A stretch of 46,337 bases of DNA, taken from positions 1 to 46,337 of the forward strand of contig NZ_LFXL01000050.1 in assembly GCF_001270745.1 (NCBI RefSeq), read 5' to 3'. Every line of letters starts with the position of its first letter. Within the stretch, counting starts at the first letter, position 1. Below the pieces are notes generated by a model that worked only from the letters and a program-made list of their open reading frames with translations, ran no database searches and was not told the origin of the DNA. The stretch is from Jiangella muralis. Lineage in GTDB: Bacteria; Actinomycetota; Actinomycetes; Jiangellales; Jiangellaceae. The position numbers and the translations under genes are program-made. Of this stretch, positions 6,512-14,896 are shown one piece after another.

Positions 6512-8770
6512 ATGACCGGGCTCAACCTCTCCTATGTGGTTGTCGTCGCGTTGATCGCGGTGGCAGCCCTCGCTATGGCGGCGCTGTTTCGCCGGGAGGT
6601 TCTCGCTGCCCCTGAGGGCACCGAGAACATGAAGACGATCGCGCGCGCCGTGCAGGAGGGCGCCGCGGCCTACCTCAACCGGCAGTTCCGGACGCTGGCC
6701 ATCTTCGTGGTGCTGGTGTTCGGCCTGCTCTTCCTGCTGCCCGGCGACGCCGACGTTCGCTTCGGCCGGTCGCTGTTCTTCCTGGTCGGTGCGGCGTTCT
6801 CCGCCGCCATCGGCTACATGGGCATGTGGCTGGCCACGCGGGCGAACGTCCGTGTCGCCGCCGCCGCTCGTGACGAGGGCCGCGACCCGGCGATGAAGGT
6901 CGCGTTCCGCACCGGTGGCACCGTCGGTATGGCCACCGTCGGTCTGGGTCTCCTGGGCGCGGCCGTCGTCGTCCTCGTCTATCAGGAGGACGCGCCGACG
7001 GTGCTCGAGGGCTTCGGCTTCGGCGCCGCGCTGCTCGCCATGTTCATGCGTGTCGGCGGCGGCATCTTCACCAAGGCCGCCGACGTCGGCGCGGACCTCG
7101 TCGGCAAGGTCGAGCAGGGCATCCCCGAGGACGACCCGCGCAACGCGGCGACCATCGCGGACAACGTCGGCGACAACGTCGGTGACTGCGCCGGCATGGC
7201 GGCGGACCTGTTCGAGTCCTACGCCGTCACGCTGGTGGCCGCGCTCATCCTGGGCCAGGTCGCGTTCGGCCAGGAGGGCCTGGTCTTCCCGCTGATCGTC
7301 CCGGCGCTCGGTGCGCTGACCGCGGTCCTCGGCATCTACCTGACCCGCCCCCGTCCCGGCGAGAACGGTCTCACGACCATCAACCGGGCGTTCTACATCT
7401 CAGCGGTCGTCTCGGCGGTGTTGTGTGCCATCGCGGCGTTCGCCTACCTGCCCGACAGCTTCGCCCAGCTCGACGGCGGCCTCGGCGACCACGACGGCGA
7501 CCCGCGCGTCCTGGCGACCGCCGCCGTGTTCCTCGGGATCGTGCTGGCCGGCATCATCCTGTGGCTGACCGGCTACTTCACCGGCACCGACAAGAAGCCG
7601 ACCGAGGACGTCGCCAAGACGTCGCTCACCGGCCCGGCGACGGTCATCCTGTCCGGCATCGCGCTCGGACTGGAGTCGGCGGTCTACACCGCACTTGTCA
7701 TCGGCGGCGCGGTCTACGGCGCGTTCCTGCTGGGTGACGGCTCGGTCGAGCTGTCGCTGTTCCTCATCGCGCTGGCCGGCACCGGCCTGCTTACCACCGT
7801 GGGCGTCATCGTAGCGATGGACACCTTCGGCCCGGTCAGCGACAACGCTCAGGGCATCGCCGAGATGTCGGGCGACGTCGACGGCGAGGGCGCGCAGATC
7901 CTCACCGAGCTGGACGCGGTCGGCAACACCACCAAGGCCATCACCAAGGGCATCGCCATCGCGACGGCGGTCCTCGCGGCGACGGCGCTGTTCGGCTCCT
8001 ACATGGATGCCATCTCGCGTGAGCTGGTCAACGTCGGCGGCGACATCGCCGGCGAGTCGTCGTTCATCCTCGAGATCGTGTCGCCGAACGTCCTCGTCGG
8101 CGTGATCATCGGTGCCGCGGTCGTGTTCATGTTCTCGGGTCTGGCCATCAACGCGGTCGGCCGGGCAGCCGGTGCGGTCGTGTTCGAGGTGCGCCGCCAG
8201 TTCCGCGACGACCCGGGCATCATGGCCGGCACGTCGACCCCGGCGTACGGCCGCGTCGTCGACATCGTCACGAAGGACTCGCTGCGCGAGCTGGCGACGC
8301 CGGGCCTGATGGCGGCGCTGGCGCCGATCGCGGTCGGCTTCGGTCTCGGTGTCGGCCCGCTGGCCGGCTACCTGGCCGGTGCCATCGCGACCGGTGTGCT
8401 GATGGCGGTGTTCCTGGCCAACTCCGGTGGCGCCTGGGACAACTCGAAGAAGCTGGTCGAGGACGGCAACCACGGCGGCAAGGGCTCCAGCGCCCACGAC
8501 GCCACCGTCATCGGCGACACCGTCGGCGACCCGTTCAAGGACACCGCCGGTCCGGCCATCAACCCGCTGATCAAGGTGATGAACCTGGTCTCCGTGCTGA
8601 TCGCGCCGGCCATCGTCTCGATGTCGGTGGGCGCGGACGCCAACGACGGTCTGCGCTACACGATCGCCATCGTCGCGGTCGCGATCATCGTCGGCGCCGT
8701 CTGGTTCTCGAAGCGGCGCTCGGCCATCATCGGTGAGGACGAGCCGGCCCGGGAGGGCGCGGCGGTCTGA
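6512..8770 (+). CDS. hppA: K+-insensitive H+-translocating membrane pyrophosphatase
   Basis: 752 residues, about 15-16 membrane helices. It couples hydrolysis of pyrophosphate to proton export across the cytoplasmic membrane. The substrate-binding signature DVGADLVGKVE and the following IPEDDPRNAATIADNVGDNVGDCAGM are intact, as is the second acidic motif near the C-terminus (VIGDTVGDPFKDTAGPA). The residue that sets potassium dependence is Lys475 in GNTTKA, marking the K+-independent class (K+-dependent enzymes have GNTTAA). The ATG at 6512 has AAGGAGG five bases upstream. A 237-base leader separates it from bldG; a TAGACT at 6369-6374 could be a -10 element, but no convincing -35 was found. 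Confidence 0.95.
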   Translation: MTGLNLSYVVVVALIAVAALAMAALFRREVLAAPEGTENMKTIARAVQEGAAAYLNRQFRTLAIFVVLVFGLLFLLPGDADVRFGRSLFFLVGAAFSAAIGYMGMWLATRANVRVAAAARDEGRDPAMKVAFRTGGTVGMATVGLGLLGAAVVVLVYQEDAPTVLEGFGFGAALLAMFMRVGGGIFTKAADVGADLVGKVEQGIPEDDPRNAATIADNVGDNVGDCAGMAADLFESYAVTLVAALILGQVAFGQEGLVFPLIVPALGALTAVLGIYLTRPRPGENGLTTINRAFYISAVVSAVLCAIAAFAYLPDSFAQLDGGLGDHDGDPRVLATAAVFLGIVLAGIILWLTGYFTGTDKKPTEDVAKTSLTGPATVILSGIALGLESAVYTALVIGGAVYGAFLLGDGSVELSLFLIALAGTGLLTTVGVIVAMDTFGPVSDNAQGIAEMSGDVDGEGAQILTELDAVGNTTKAITKGIAIATAVLAATALFGSYMDAISRELVNVGGDIAGESSFILEIVSPNVLVGVIIGAAVVFMFSGLAINAVGRAAGAVVFEVRRQFRDDPGIMAGTSTPAYGRVVDIVTKDSLRELATPGLMAALAPIAVGFGLGVGPLAGYLAGAIATGVLMAVFLANSGGAWDNSKKLVEDGNHGGKGSSAHDATVIGDTVGDPFKDTAGPAINPLIKVMNLVSVLIAPAIVSMSVGADANDGLRYTIAIVAVAIIVGAVWFSKRRSAIIGEDEPAREGAAV

Positions 8771-8787
8771 TCGACTGCTCCACGGCG

Positions 8788-8829
8788 CGGCGGCCGCTCC
8801 CCCTGGGGGCGGCCGCCGTTCCTTTTGTT
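8788..8829 (+). terminator. intrinsic terminator after hppA
   Basis: A long GC stem begins 17 bases after the hppA stop: CGGCGGCCGCTCCCC pairs with GGGGGCGGCCGCCG with a single unpaired base, the loop is about two to four bases, and the stem is followed by TTCCTTTTGTTG. The T-rich tail is unusual in this GC-rich window and makes this the clearest rho-independent terminator. Confidence 0.85.
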
Positions 8830-8922
8830 GTGACGGAATCGGCTACGGCTGGGTGCCTGGTTGCGGCCGCACACCCGGAGGAACCCGTCGCCGGAACCGA
8901 CGCGAGCAGCGACGGCGGCCGG

Positions 8923-10221
8923 TCAGCGGACGGCAGCCACGGAGATCACGGCGCCGGGGTGACCCGCGTCGTCCACCGGGGCGGCCGGTACGCCGGACGA
9001 CAGCAGCTCGCCGACCAGCGCCGCCGCGTCCACCGTCGGGGCGAAGGCGTGCACCCCGACCGGCGCGCCGCCGAGTTCGTACCGAGGCGCCAGCCGCGCC
9101 GTCAGCAGGGACCGGCGTTCGTCGTAGACGCGGCGTGCGCGGCGGAGGTGGCGGTCCAGCCCGCCGGACTCGATCAGCGCGGCGACGGTCAGCTGCAGCA
9201 CGACCGAGACGCCGAGGTCGGAGTCTTCGCGCTGCTCCCGCAACCTGTCGGCCACGGTCGGTGGTGCGACGATCCAGCCGAGCCGCAGCCCCGGCGCCAG
9301 CAGCTTGGACAGCGACCCGGTGAACACGACCAGGTCCGGCGCCAGCGCCTGCACCGCCGCCGGCACGACGCCGGGGGCGGCGAGGTGCGAGTCGTAGTCG
9401 TCCTCGACCAGCCAGCGGCCGGCGACGCGGCACCCGTCGACCAGCGACCGTCGCCGGGACGCGGACAGCTGCACGCCGGTCGGGTACTGGTGGCTCGGCG
9501 TGATCATCACGGCCCCGACGCCCGCACCACCGGCGCCGGACCCGTCCAGCAGCGCCGGATCCAGGCCGTCCGCGTCGATCGGGATCTCGACGACCTCGAC
9601 CGGACGGCGCACCAGGTGATGCATGGTGCCGGGCGAGCACGGCCGCTCGACCGCCCACGTCGCGACGTCGAGCACCGTCGTCAGCATCCACATCGCGTGC
9701 GAGACGCCGCCGGTGACGTGGATCTGGTCGGGTTCGGCGGACACGCCGCGGGTCCGGGCCAGCCAGTCGGCCAGCGCCGCCCGCAGCCGTGGATGACCGG
9801 CCGGATCCGGATAGCCGAGGTCCCGTTCGGACAGCCGGGCCAGCGCCTCACGCGTCGCGGCGGCCCAGGCGCGGTGCGGGAACAGCGCCGGATCGGGCAC
9901 GCCCGGAGACGGCGGCGGCGCGGCCGAGCTGGGCGGCGCCAGCGCCGGTGCGCCGGCGCCCGGACCGCCGCTCACGACCGGCCGCCGCCGCGGCGCGGAG
10001 CGGATGAACCCCTCGTCCTGCAGTTGGGCGTAGACGGCGTCGGTGGTGCCGCGGGCGAGGCCGACGGCCTGGGCGAGGTCGCGTGCGCCGGGCAGCGCCG
10101 TGCCGGGCGGCAACCGTCCGCCGAGGATCGCATCGATCAGCCGGCCGCGCAGCCAGGCGGCCTTCGCGACCGGCGGAGGCGGACCCCAGGGCGCGACCAG
10201 CTCGGCGGCGATGTCGGACAT
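8923..10221 (-). CDS. MocR/PdxR-type regulator (GntR wHTH fused to aminotransferase fold)
   Basis: 432 residues. Residues about 15-85 form a GntR winged helix (LRGRLIDAILGGRLPPGTALPGARDLA), then a Pro/Gly/Ala linker, then a class I aminotransferase-like domain. PLP-site features are present: TPSHQYPTG, EDDYDSHL and GSLSKLLAPGLRLGW, whose Lys306 should form the Schiff base. MocR proteins use PLP or an amino-donor compound as ligand and often control a divergent gene, here an EamA transporter. The ATG at 10221 is preceded by an in-frame GTG at 10224; neither has a strong ribosome binding site. Ligand and target are inferred from position only. Confidence 0.88.
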   Translation of the reverse strand: MSDIAAELVAPWGPPPPVAKAAWLRGRLIDAILGGRLPPGTALPGARDLAQAVGLARGTTDAVYAQLQDEGFIRSAPRRRPVVSGGPGAGAPALAPPSSAAPPPSPGVPDPALFPHRAWAAATREALARLSERDLGYPDPAGHPRLRAALADWLARTRGVSAEPDQIHVTGGVSHAMWMLTTVLDVATWAVERPCSPGTMHHLVRRPVEVVEIPIDADGLDPALLDGSGAGGAGVGAVMITPSHQYPTGVQLSASRRRSLVDGCRVAGRWLVEDDYDSHLAAPGVVPAAVQALAPDLVVFTGSLSKLLAPGLRLGWIVAPPTVADRLREQREDSDLGVSVVLQLTVAALIESGGLDRHLRRARRVYDERRSLLTARLAPRYELGGAPVGVHAFAPTVDAAALVGELLSSGVPAAPVDDAGHPGAVISVAAVR

Positions 10222-10222
10222 C

Positions 10223-10269
10223 ACTGGCCTAGTGGACCATGTCGCCTCTGGCCCTGTCCATGGGCCAGT
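10223..10269. promoter_or_regulatory. candidate MocR operator in divergent intergenic region
   Basis: A perfect inverted repeat CTGGCCC-7-GGGCCAG spans 10248-10268, and an upstream half-like element ACTGGCC at 10223-10229 is the reverse complement of GGCCAGT at 10263-10269. A related word TAGTGGACCAT (10230-10240) resembles the TGTCCAT at 10255-10261 in inverted orientation. Such paired sites between a MocR gene and a divergent transporter are a common regulatory arrangement. Confidence 0.4.
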
Positions 10270-10289
10270 TGCTTGGCGACGATCGTCTC

Positions 10290-11222
10290 ATGACCCGATT
10301 CGCGTCGCCCACCACCACAGGAGCGCTGGCCTGCACCGTCGGCATGACCGTCGTCGGCGCCTCGATCGCGTTCGGACCGCTGCTCGCGGACTATCCGGTG
10401 CTGGCCGGGCAGGCATGGCGGTACCTGCTGGCCGGGTTCGTGCTGCTCGCCGTCATGCGGCTGCGCCGGGTACGGCTGCCGCGGGTGCGTCCGGGCCAGC
10501 TCGGTCGGCTCGTGCTGCTGGCGGGTACCGGTCTGGCGGCGTTCAACTGGCTGCTGATCGAGGGCACGCGGCACTCCGACCCGGCGTTCATGGCGGCGGT
10601 GGTCGGCGCGACGCCGCTGGTGCTCGCGCTGGCCGGGCCGCTGCTCGACGGCGGCCGGGTGCGCGCGCGGACGGTCGCGGGCAGCACGGTCGTGGTCGCC
10701 GGCATCCTGATCGTGCAGGGCGCGACGACCGCCCCGCTGGGCGCCCTGCCGTACGCCGTCGGCTTCCTGCTCTGTGAGGCGGCGTTCACGCTGCTCGCCG
10801 TCCCGCTGCTGAAGGAGTTCAGCCCGCTACAGGTGTCGAGCGCGGTGTGCCTGGTCGCGGTCCCGCTGCTGGCCGGGCTCGCGGTGCTGGAGCCGGGAGC
10901 CGACCTGGTCGTCCCGACCGTGTCCGAGGCGGCGACGCTCACGTTCCTGGCGGTGTGCACGACGGCGGTCGCGTTCCTGCTCTGGTATGGCGGCGTGATC
11001 CGCCTCGGCGCCGACCGGGCCGGCCTGTTCGCCGGCATCATGCCGATCGCCGGGATGGTCGTCGGCGTCGTCGCCGGGACGTCGGTCTGGACCCCGATCG
11101 GGCTGGTCGGCTCGCTGCTCTGCGGCGCCGGCATCGCCCTGGGCCTGCGCCGTCCATCCGCACCTCGCCGGGCTCCCGTCGCCGGGGACACCGTCGGCGA
11201 TGCCGTGGCCGAGACCGTCTGA
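10290..11222 (+). CDS. EamA/DMT family transporter
   Basis: 310 residues from the ATG at 10290; an in-frame ATG at 10239 would add 17 residues but would place coding sequence over the palindromic candidate operator, so I prefer the later start. About ten hydrophobic helices form two EamA halves; the first contains AGQAWRYLLAGFVLLAVMRLRRVRLP and WLLIEGTRHSDPAFMAAVVGATPLVL, the second AAFTLLAVPLLKEFSP and LAVCTTAVAFLLWYGGVIRLGADRAG. Likely an exporter of an amino acid-like or other small metabolite, probably controlled by the divergent MocR protein. Substrate unknown. Confidence 0.82.
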   Translation: MTRFASPTTTGALACTVGMTVVGASIAFGPLLADYPVLAGQAWRYLLAGFVLLAVMRLRRVRLPRVRPGQLGRLVLLAGTGLAAFNWLLIEGTRHSDPAFMAAVVGATPLVLALAGPLLDGGRVRARTVAGSTVVVAGILIVQGATTAPLGALPYAVGFLLCEAAFTLLAVPLLKEFSPLQVSSAVCLVAVPLLAGLAVLEPGADLVVPTVSEAATLTFLAVCTTAVAFLLWYGGVIRLGADRAGLFAGIMPIAGMVVGVVAGTSVWTPIGLVGSLLCGAGIALGLRRPSAPRRAPVAGDTVGDAVAETV

Positions 11223-11242
11223 CCGCGCCGTTCGCGACGGGC

Positions 11243-11272
11243 GTAGGGCCGGCCGCAGCCGGGGCGGCCTAC
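11243..11272 (+). terminator. possible short hairpin after EamA gene
   Basis: GTAGGGCCG (11243-11251) can pair with CGGCCTAC (11265-11272) with one bulged G. It sits between the EamA stop and the next start, 20 bases before the latter. No T-run follows, so this is a weak terminator candidate. Confidence 0.3.
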
Positions 11273-11291
11273 GGCGTCCGAGAATCGACGG

Positions 11292-11702
11292 ATGACGGAG
11301 TGGCTGGACGATCTCGGCGTGGTGACCCTGCCCAGCGGCGTGACGGTGCGCGGGCGACCGCTCGGCGCGGCGGCCACTCCGGCGGACTTCACGCTGGTGC
11401 TGACCGACGGGACGATGCCGGAGTGGCCGCACCGGCGGATCCGCTGGCCGGACTTCTGGATCCCGCTCGACCGCGCCGACGCCCTCGACGCGCTGCACGA
11501 TGCCTACCGGCGTGCGGTCGACGGCGAGCGGGTGGAGGCCGCGTGCCGTGGCGGTCGCGGGCGGACGGGGACGGCGCTGGCGGCGCTCGCGATCCTGGAC
11601 GGCGTGCCGGAGGGCGAGGCGGTCGGCTGGATCCGTACGCACTACCACCCGAAGGCGGTCGAGACGCCCTGGCAGCGCCGCTGGCTGCGCGGCGTGCGCT
11701 GA
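11292..11702 (+). CDS. protein-tyrosine-phosphatase-like protein (CX5R motif)
   Basis: 136 residues. The segment EAACRGGRGRTGTALAALAIL carries the cysteine phosphatase P-loop: Cys85, five residues, Arg91, then Thr-Gly. The residue before Cys is Ala rather than the His of classical HCX5R enzymes, as seen in a group of small actinobacterial phosphatase-like proteins. A Trp-rich segment (PHRRIRWPDFWIPLD) precedes the loop and may supply the general-acid Asp. It is probably a cytoplasmic phosphatase; whether it acts on proteins, nucleotides or other phosphoesters cannot be told. It stands alone, 69 bases after the EamA gene and facing the sigma-factor gene. Confidence 0.75.
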   Translation: MTEWLDDLGVVTLPSGVTVRGRPLGAAATPADFTLVLTDGTMPEWPHRRIRWPDFWIPLDRADALDALHDAYRRAVDGERVEAACRGGRGRTGTALAALAILDGVPEGEAVGWIRTHYHPKAVETPWQRRWLRGVR

Positions 11703-11771
11703 CGTCCGGCTGGCGCGACGGCCGTCCGGCCGGCCGGCCTGACGTCGTGGGTGAGGCCGGCCGCGGCGCGG

Positions 11772-12281
11772 TCAGTCGGTCGCCAGGTACGCCGTCCGCA
11801 ACGCCTGCCGCGCCCGCGACGCCAGGCTGGAGACCGCGTTCGGCGTCAGCGAGAGGCCGGGCGCGAGTTCGGCCGGCGAGTACCGGTCGACCTCGACGAG
11901 CCACAGGATGCTGCGCCACCGCGGCGGCAGCGACGCCCACGCGGCCGTGACCCGCTCCGTCTGCACCGCCGGCAGCACGACGTCGGTGTGGCGCTCCCAC
12001 ATGTCCGGATCGTCGTTGGCGACGGTGCGGCTCTCGGTCTTGCAGTACCGGTACGCCAGGTGCTTCACCGTCGCCAGGACGTAGCCGGCGAAGGAGTCCC
12101 GCGGGCCGCGGCCGGACCGGACCGCCCGCAGCACGAGATAGAACGTCTCCTGGACGAGGTCGTCGGCGGCATGTGAGTCACGCACGATGTTGTGCGCGGC
12201 GCGCCGGGCCATCGGGGACACCCTGCGGTAGAGAGTGCCGAACGCGGCATCGTCCCCCTGATACACACGGTCGAGCAACAT
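11772..12281 (-). CDS. ECF-like RNA polymerase sigma factor
   Basis: 169 residues. Region 2 is recognisable in AFGTLYRRVSPMARRAAHNIV and HAADDLVQETFYLVLRAV, followed by FAGYVLATVKHLAYRY; region 4 is SLPPRWRSILWLVEVDRYSPAELAPGLSLTPNAVSSLASRARQALR, a helix-turn-helix that reads -35 elements. The ATG at 12281 is preceded by GAGGAG at six bases, better than an in-frame ATG at 12314 and longer upstream frames. No anti-sigma gene adjoins it on either side, so its control is unclear; the C-terminus ends soon after region 4. The promoter probably lies in the AT-rich stretch upstream. Confidence 0.82.
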   Translation of the reverse strand: MLLDRVYQGDDAAFGTLYRRVSPMARRAAHNIVRDSHAADDLVQETFYLVLRAVRSGRGPRDSFAGYVLATVKHLAYRYCKTESRTVANDDPDMWERHTDVVLPAVQTERVTAAWASLPPRWRSILWLVEVDRYSPAELAPGLSLTPNAVSSLASRARQALRTAYLATD

Positions 12282-12324
12282 GGTCGACTCCTCATGATCC
12301 CACCCCTTGATCATGAGCAAACAT

Positions 12325-12500
12325 TCCCTGTGACCAGGCCGGCCCGGCGTCGGGGATGTCCGCATTCGTGTATTCGGTAAACACGTACGTGGTCCGGAAA
12401 TTACCTGAAATAGACGGTTCAAAACTGTTGAAATCACTCCAATATGGACAAGCGAAACCAATGACTGTGAGGCAGATCACGTTTATCATTCGTGCTGTGG
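12325..12500. promoter_or_regulatory. AT-rich intergenic island upstream of the sigma-factor gene
   Basis: Between the sigma-factor start (12281) and the hmuV terminator lies a non-coding stretch of about 600 bases; 12325-12500 is strikingly AT-rich compared with everything around it. It contains a perfect 10-base palindrome CACGTACGTG (12382-12391) and an inverted repeat TTCAA-5-TTGAA near 12418-12432. It most likely holds the sigma-factor promoter and possibly a rightward promoter for the small gene at 12558. I could not assign -35/-10 elements with confidence. Confidence 0.45.
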
Positions 12501-12557
12501 TGCCGACGTGGTGGCTCTTCAGGGGTGAGGCCGCCAGTTGGAGGGGGCGAACGATCC

Positions 12558-12722
12558 ATGGCAGAACGCAGGCGTAGATACAGGGCCACGCACGTCCAGT
12601 TCGGGGCGGGCCCGCGATACCTGACCGCGCTGAGCCGAAGCGCCGGAGCGCATCGTGCCCGCGCGCACCGGCCCGGGCTGCGCCAGCGGTTCAGAAGCAG
12701 GTTCGTGGGCCGGTCCTGGTGA
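12558..12722 (+). CDS. possible small arginine-rich protein
   Basis: 54 residues, of which 15 are Arg and only one is acidic (MAERRRRYRATH at the start, FRSRFVGRSW at the end). The ATG follows GGAGGGGG at about ten bases, a usable but not ideal spacing, and the AT-rich region upstream could supply a promoter. No family is recognised. In GC-rich DNA, short Arg-rich frames arise by chance, so this may not be a gene. Confidence 0.3.
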   Translation: MAERRRRYRATHVQFGAGPRYLTALSRSAGAHRARAHRPGLRQRFRSRFVGRSW

Positions 12723-12755
12723 CGCCTCGCCGCACCCGATCGGCCCATTGAGCTC

Positions 12756-12804
12756 GGCGCCTTTCCCGGTGACGGCCCGTCCGCCCGAAGCCGGGGAAGG
12801 CGCC
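12756..12804. terminator. imperfect hairpin between small gene and hmu operon
   Basis: GGCGCCTTTCCCGG (12756-12769) pairs with CCGGGGAAGGCGCC (12791-12804) with one mismatch and a 21-base loop. It could terminate transcription entering from the left. No T-run is present. Confidence 0.4.
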
Positions 12805-12856
12805 GCGGTACGCGCATGGCGACCCGGCGGCGTTGGGGGATGCCGGGCCGACGGAC

Positions 12857-12887
12857 GCCGGCCTGGCCGGGCCGAGGCCAGGCCGGC
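12857..12887 (-). terminator. terminator of the heme operon
   Basis: GCCGGCCTGGCC (12857-12868) and GGCCAGGCCGGC (12876-12887) form a perfect 12-bp stem with a 7-base loop. It begins six bases beyond the hmuV stop codon on the leftward strand, the position expected for an operon terminator. Confidence 0.65.
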
Positions 12888-12893
12888 CCGCGG

Positions 12894-13739
12894 TCAGCGC
12901 CGCGGGAGGATGACCGGCGCGCCGGTGCGTGGATGGGCGATCACCTCGACGTCGTGCTCGTAGACGTCGGTGAGCAGCGCGCCGCCGAGTACCTCGCGCG
13001 GCGATCCCGTCGCGACGAGGCGGCCGCCCGCGAGGACGGCGACGCGGTCGGCGTGCGCGGCGGCGAGGTTGAGGTCGTGCAGCACGACCACGACGGCGAC
13101 CCCGGCGGCGGCCCGGGTCCGGGCGACCCCGAGGACGAGCTCCTGGTGCCGCAGGTCGAGGGCGGCGGTCGGCTCGTCCAGCAACAGGACGCCGGTCCGC
13201 TGCGCGAGGACCCGGGCCAGCGCGACCCGCGCCTGCTCGCCGCCGGACAGCGACGTGAACCGGCGACCGGCGAACGACGCGACGTCGGCCTCGGCGAGTG
13301 CGGAGCGGACCGCCTCGTCGTCGCCGTCCTCGAGCGGCGTGCCGGCCCAGGGCGCCCGGCCCATCTCGACCACCTCGGCGACGGTGAACGGGAACGACAG
13401 CCGGACCTGCTGGAGGAGGACGGCGCGGCGCATGGCGGCCTCGGTCGCCGACCACGCCGTCAGCGTTGCGCCGTCGAGCGTGACCGTCCCTGCCGACACC
13501 GCGACGTCACCGGTGAGGGCGGACAGCAGCGTCGACTTGCCGGCGCCATTCGGCCCGACCAGCGCCAGCACCTCGCCCGCGCGGGCCTCGACGCTGACGT
13601 CGTCCAGCACCCGTGCCCCGCCGAGCGTGACGGATACGCCCGCGGCCTCGCTGGCGATCGACCCGGCGACGGGGGTCGCGGGCAGCCGGTGCCCGCGGCG
13701 GACGGCGGCCCAGCCCCGGCGAACCTCCGTGCGGGTCAT
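12894..13739 (-). CDS. hmuV: heme ABC transporter ATP-binding protein
   Basis: 281 residues. After a non-conserved N-terminus of about 35 residues the ATPase shows Walker A GPNGAGKST, Q-loop region RRAVLLQQVRLSFPFTVAEVV, signature LSGGEQARVALARVL, Walker B VLLLDEPTAALD and the H-loop VLHDLNLAAAHAD. The MGRAPW segment is typical of the siderophore/heme (FecE/HmuV) subfamily. It would power import of heme through HmuU. The ATG at 13739 overlaps the stop of hmuU (ATGA). The frame stays open far upstream inside hmuU, but the overlap and the family length fix the start. It is the last gene of the heme oxygenase-hmuTUV operon. Confidence 0.92.
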   Translation of the reverse strand: MTRTEVRRGWAAVRRGHRLPATPVAGSIASEAAGVSVTLGGARVLDDVSVEARAGEVLALVGPNGAGKSTLLSALTGDVAVSAGTVTLDGATLTAWSATEAAMRRAVLLQQVRLSFPFTVAEVVEMGRAPWAGTPLEDGDDEAVRSALAEADVASFAGRRFTSLSGGEQARVALARVLAQRTGVLLLDEPTAALDLRHQELVLGVARTRAAAGVAVVVVLHDLNLAAAHADRVAVLAGGRLVATGSPREVLGGALLTDVYEHDVEVIAHPRTGAPVILPRR

Positions 13740-14896
13740 GCCCAGCCGCCTTGGCTGGTGCGGGTCCGGCGCAGCAACCAGAAGAACAGCGGACCGCCGA
13801 CCAGCGCCGTCAGCATGCCGAGCGGGAGGTCCGCATACCGGATGGCGGTCCGGGCGACCAGGTCGGCCGACACCAGCAGCAGCGCCCCGCCCAGCGCGCT
13901 CGCCGGCAGCAGCACCCGGTGCCCGGGCCCGGCGATCATCCGGATCAGGTGCGGCACGACCAGCCCGACGAAGCCGATGACGCCGGCGAAGGCGACTCCG
14001 GAGCCGACCAGCATGGCGACCGCGGCGATGGCGACGAGACGGAGCCGCTCGACGTGGACGCCGAGGTGGCGGGCGGAGCGCTCGCCGAGCGCGAGCAGGT
14101 CCAGCGACCGCGCCATCCCGATCGCCAGCGCCAGTCCCACGACCATGAACGGCAGGACGGCGACGACGGCCTGCCAGCGGGCGCCGTTGAGGCTGCCGAG
14201 CTGCCAGAACACGATCTGCTCCCGCGCCTCCGGTGTCGCGACGAACGTCGCGAACGCGACGATGGCGAACGCGACCGCGGTGACGGCCACGCCGGTGAGC
14301 ACGAGCGTGACCACCTCCGTCCGGCCGCCCGACCGCGACAGCGCGTAGACGAGCAGCGTCGTGACCAGCCCGGTCGCGAACGCCGCCACAGCGACCGTCC
14401 ACTCGCCGAGGAAGTTCGCGCCGGTGACGAAGACCAGGCTGGCCCCGACCGCCGCGCCCGGCGAGACCCCCACGATGGCGGGCTCGGCCAGCGGGTTGCC
14501 GAACACGCCCTGCATCAGCGCGCCCGCCGTCGCCAGCGCGGCGCCGACCAGCAGCGCCAGCACGACCCGCGGGAACCGGACCAGCCAGAGCGTGTTCTCG
14601 CCCTGCACGTGCTCCGGCCGCGGCCCGACGTCCAGCGGCAGGTCCGCCGTCACGCCGATCTGCCGCAGCACCCACTCCAGGTTCGCGTCCAGGCGGTGCA
14701 GGATCGACCCGACGACCTCGGCCGGCGGGATCTGCAGCTGGCCCCGTCCGGCCGACACGATCGTCACGACGACCAGCGCGATCGAGAGCGCCGCGATCAG
14801 GACGCCGCTCCGGCCGCGCCGCCACCGGCTCACGCGCGCGACACCGGTGTCGGGCCCGGCCGGCGCCGACGGCGGAGCCGACACCGTCGCCGTCAT
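13736..14896 (-). CDS. hmuU: heme ABC transporter permease (FecCD family)
   Basis: 386 residues with about ten membrane helices. Family landmarks include LVRFPRVVLALLVGAALATAGALMQ, NPLAEPAIVGVSPGAAVGAS, GVHVERLRLVAIAAVA and FAGVIGFVGLVVPHLIRM, the last being the coupling-helix region that contacts the ATPase. A basic, Pro-rich cytoplasmic N-terminus of about 30 residues precedes helix 1, and a 45-residue extracytoplasmic loop containing HRLDANLEWVLRQIG follows it. Stop and start codons overlap with hmuV downstream and hmuT upstream by four bases, so the three subunits are translationally coupled. Confidence 0.92.
   Translation of the reverse strand: MTATVSAPPSAPAGPDTGVARVSRWRRGRSGVLIAALSIALVVVTIVSAGRGQLQIPPAEVVGSILHRLDANLEWVLRQIGVTADLPLDVGPRPEHVQGENTLWLVRFPRVVLALLVGAALATAGALMQGVFGNPLAEPAIVGVSPGAAVGASLVFVTGANFLGEWTVAVAAFATGLVTTLLVYALSRSGGRTEVVTLVLTGVAVTAVAFAIVAFATFVATPEAREQIVFWQLGSLNGARWQAVVAVLPFMVVGLALAIGMARSLDLLALGERSARHLGVHVERLRLVAIAAVAMLVGSGVAFAGVIGFVGLVVPHLIRMIAGPGHRVLLPASALGGALLLVSADLVARTAIRYADLPLGMLTALVGGPLFFWLLRRTRTSQGGWA

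Noticed and set aside
7400-8497. Long leftward frame inside hppA
   Set aside because: The rightward strand is unmistakably a pyrophosphatase; the antisense product is Arg/Gln/Asp low complexity.
12894-14825. Extended hmuV frame of 643 codons
   Set aside because: The additional N-terminal part is a shifted reading of hmuU; hmuV of normal length starts at 13739 with a four-base overlap.
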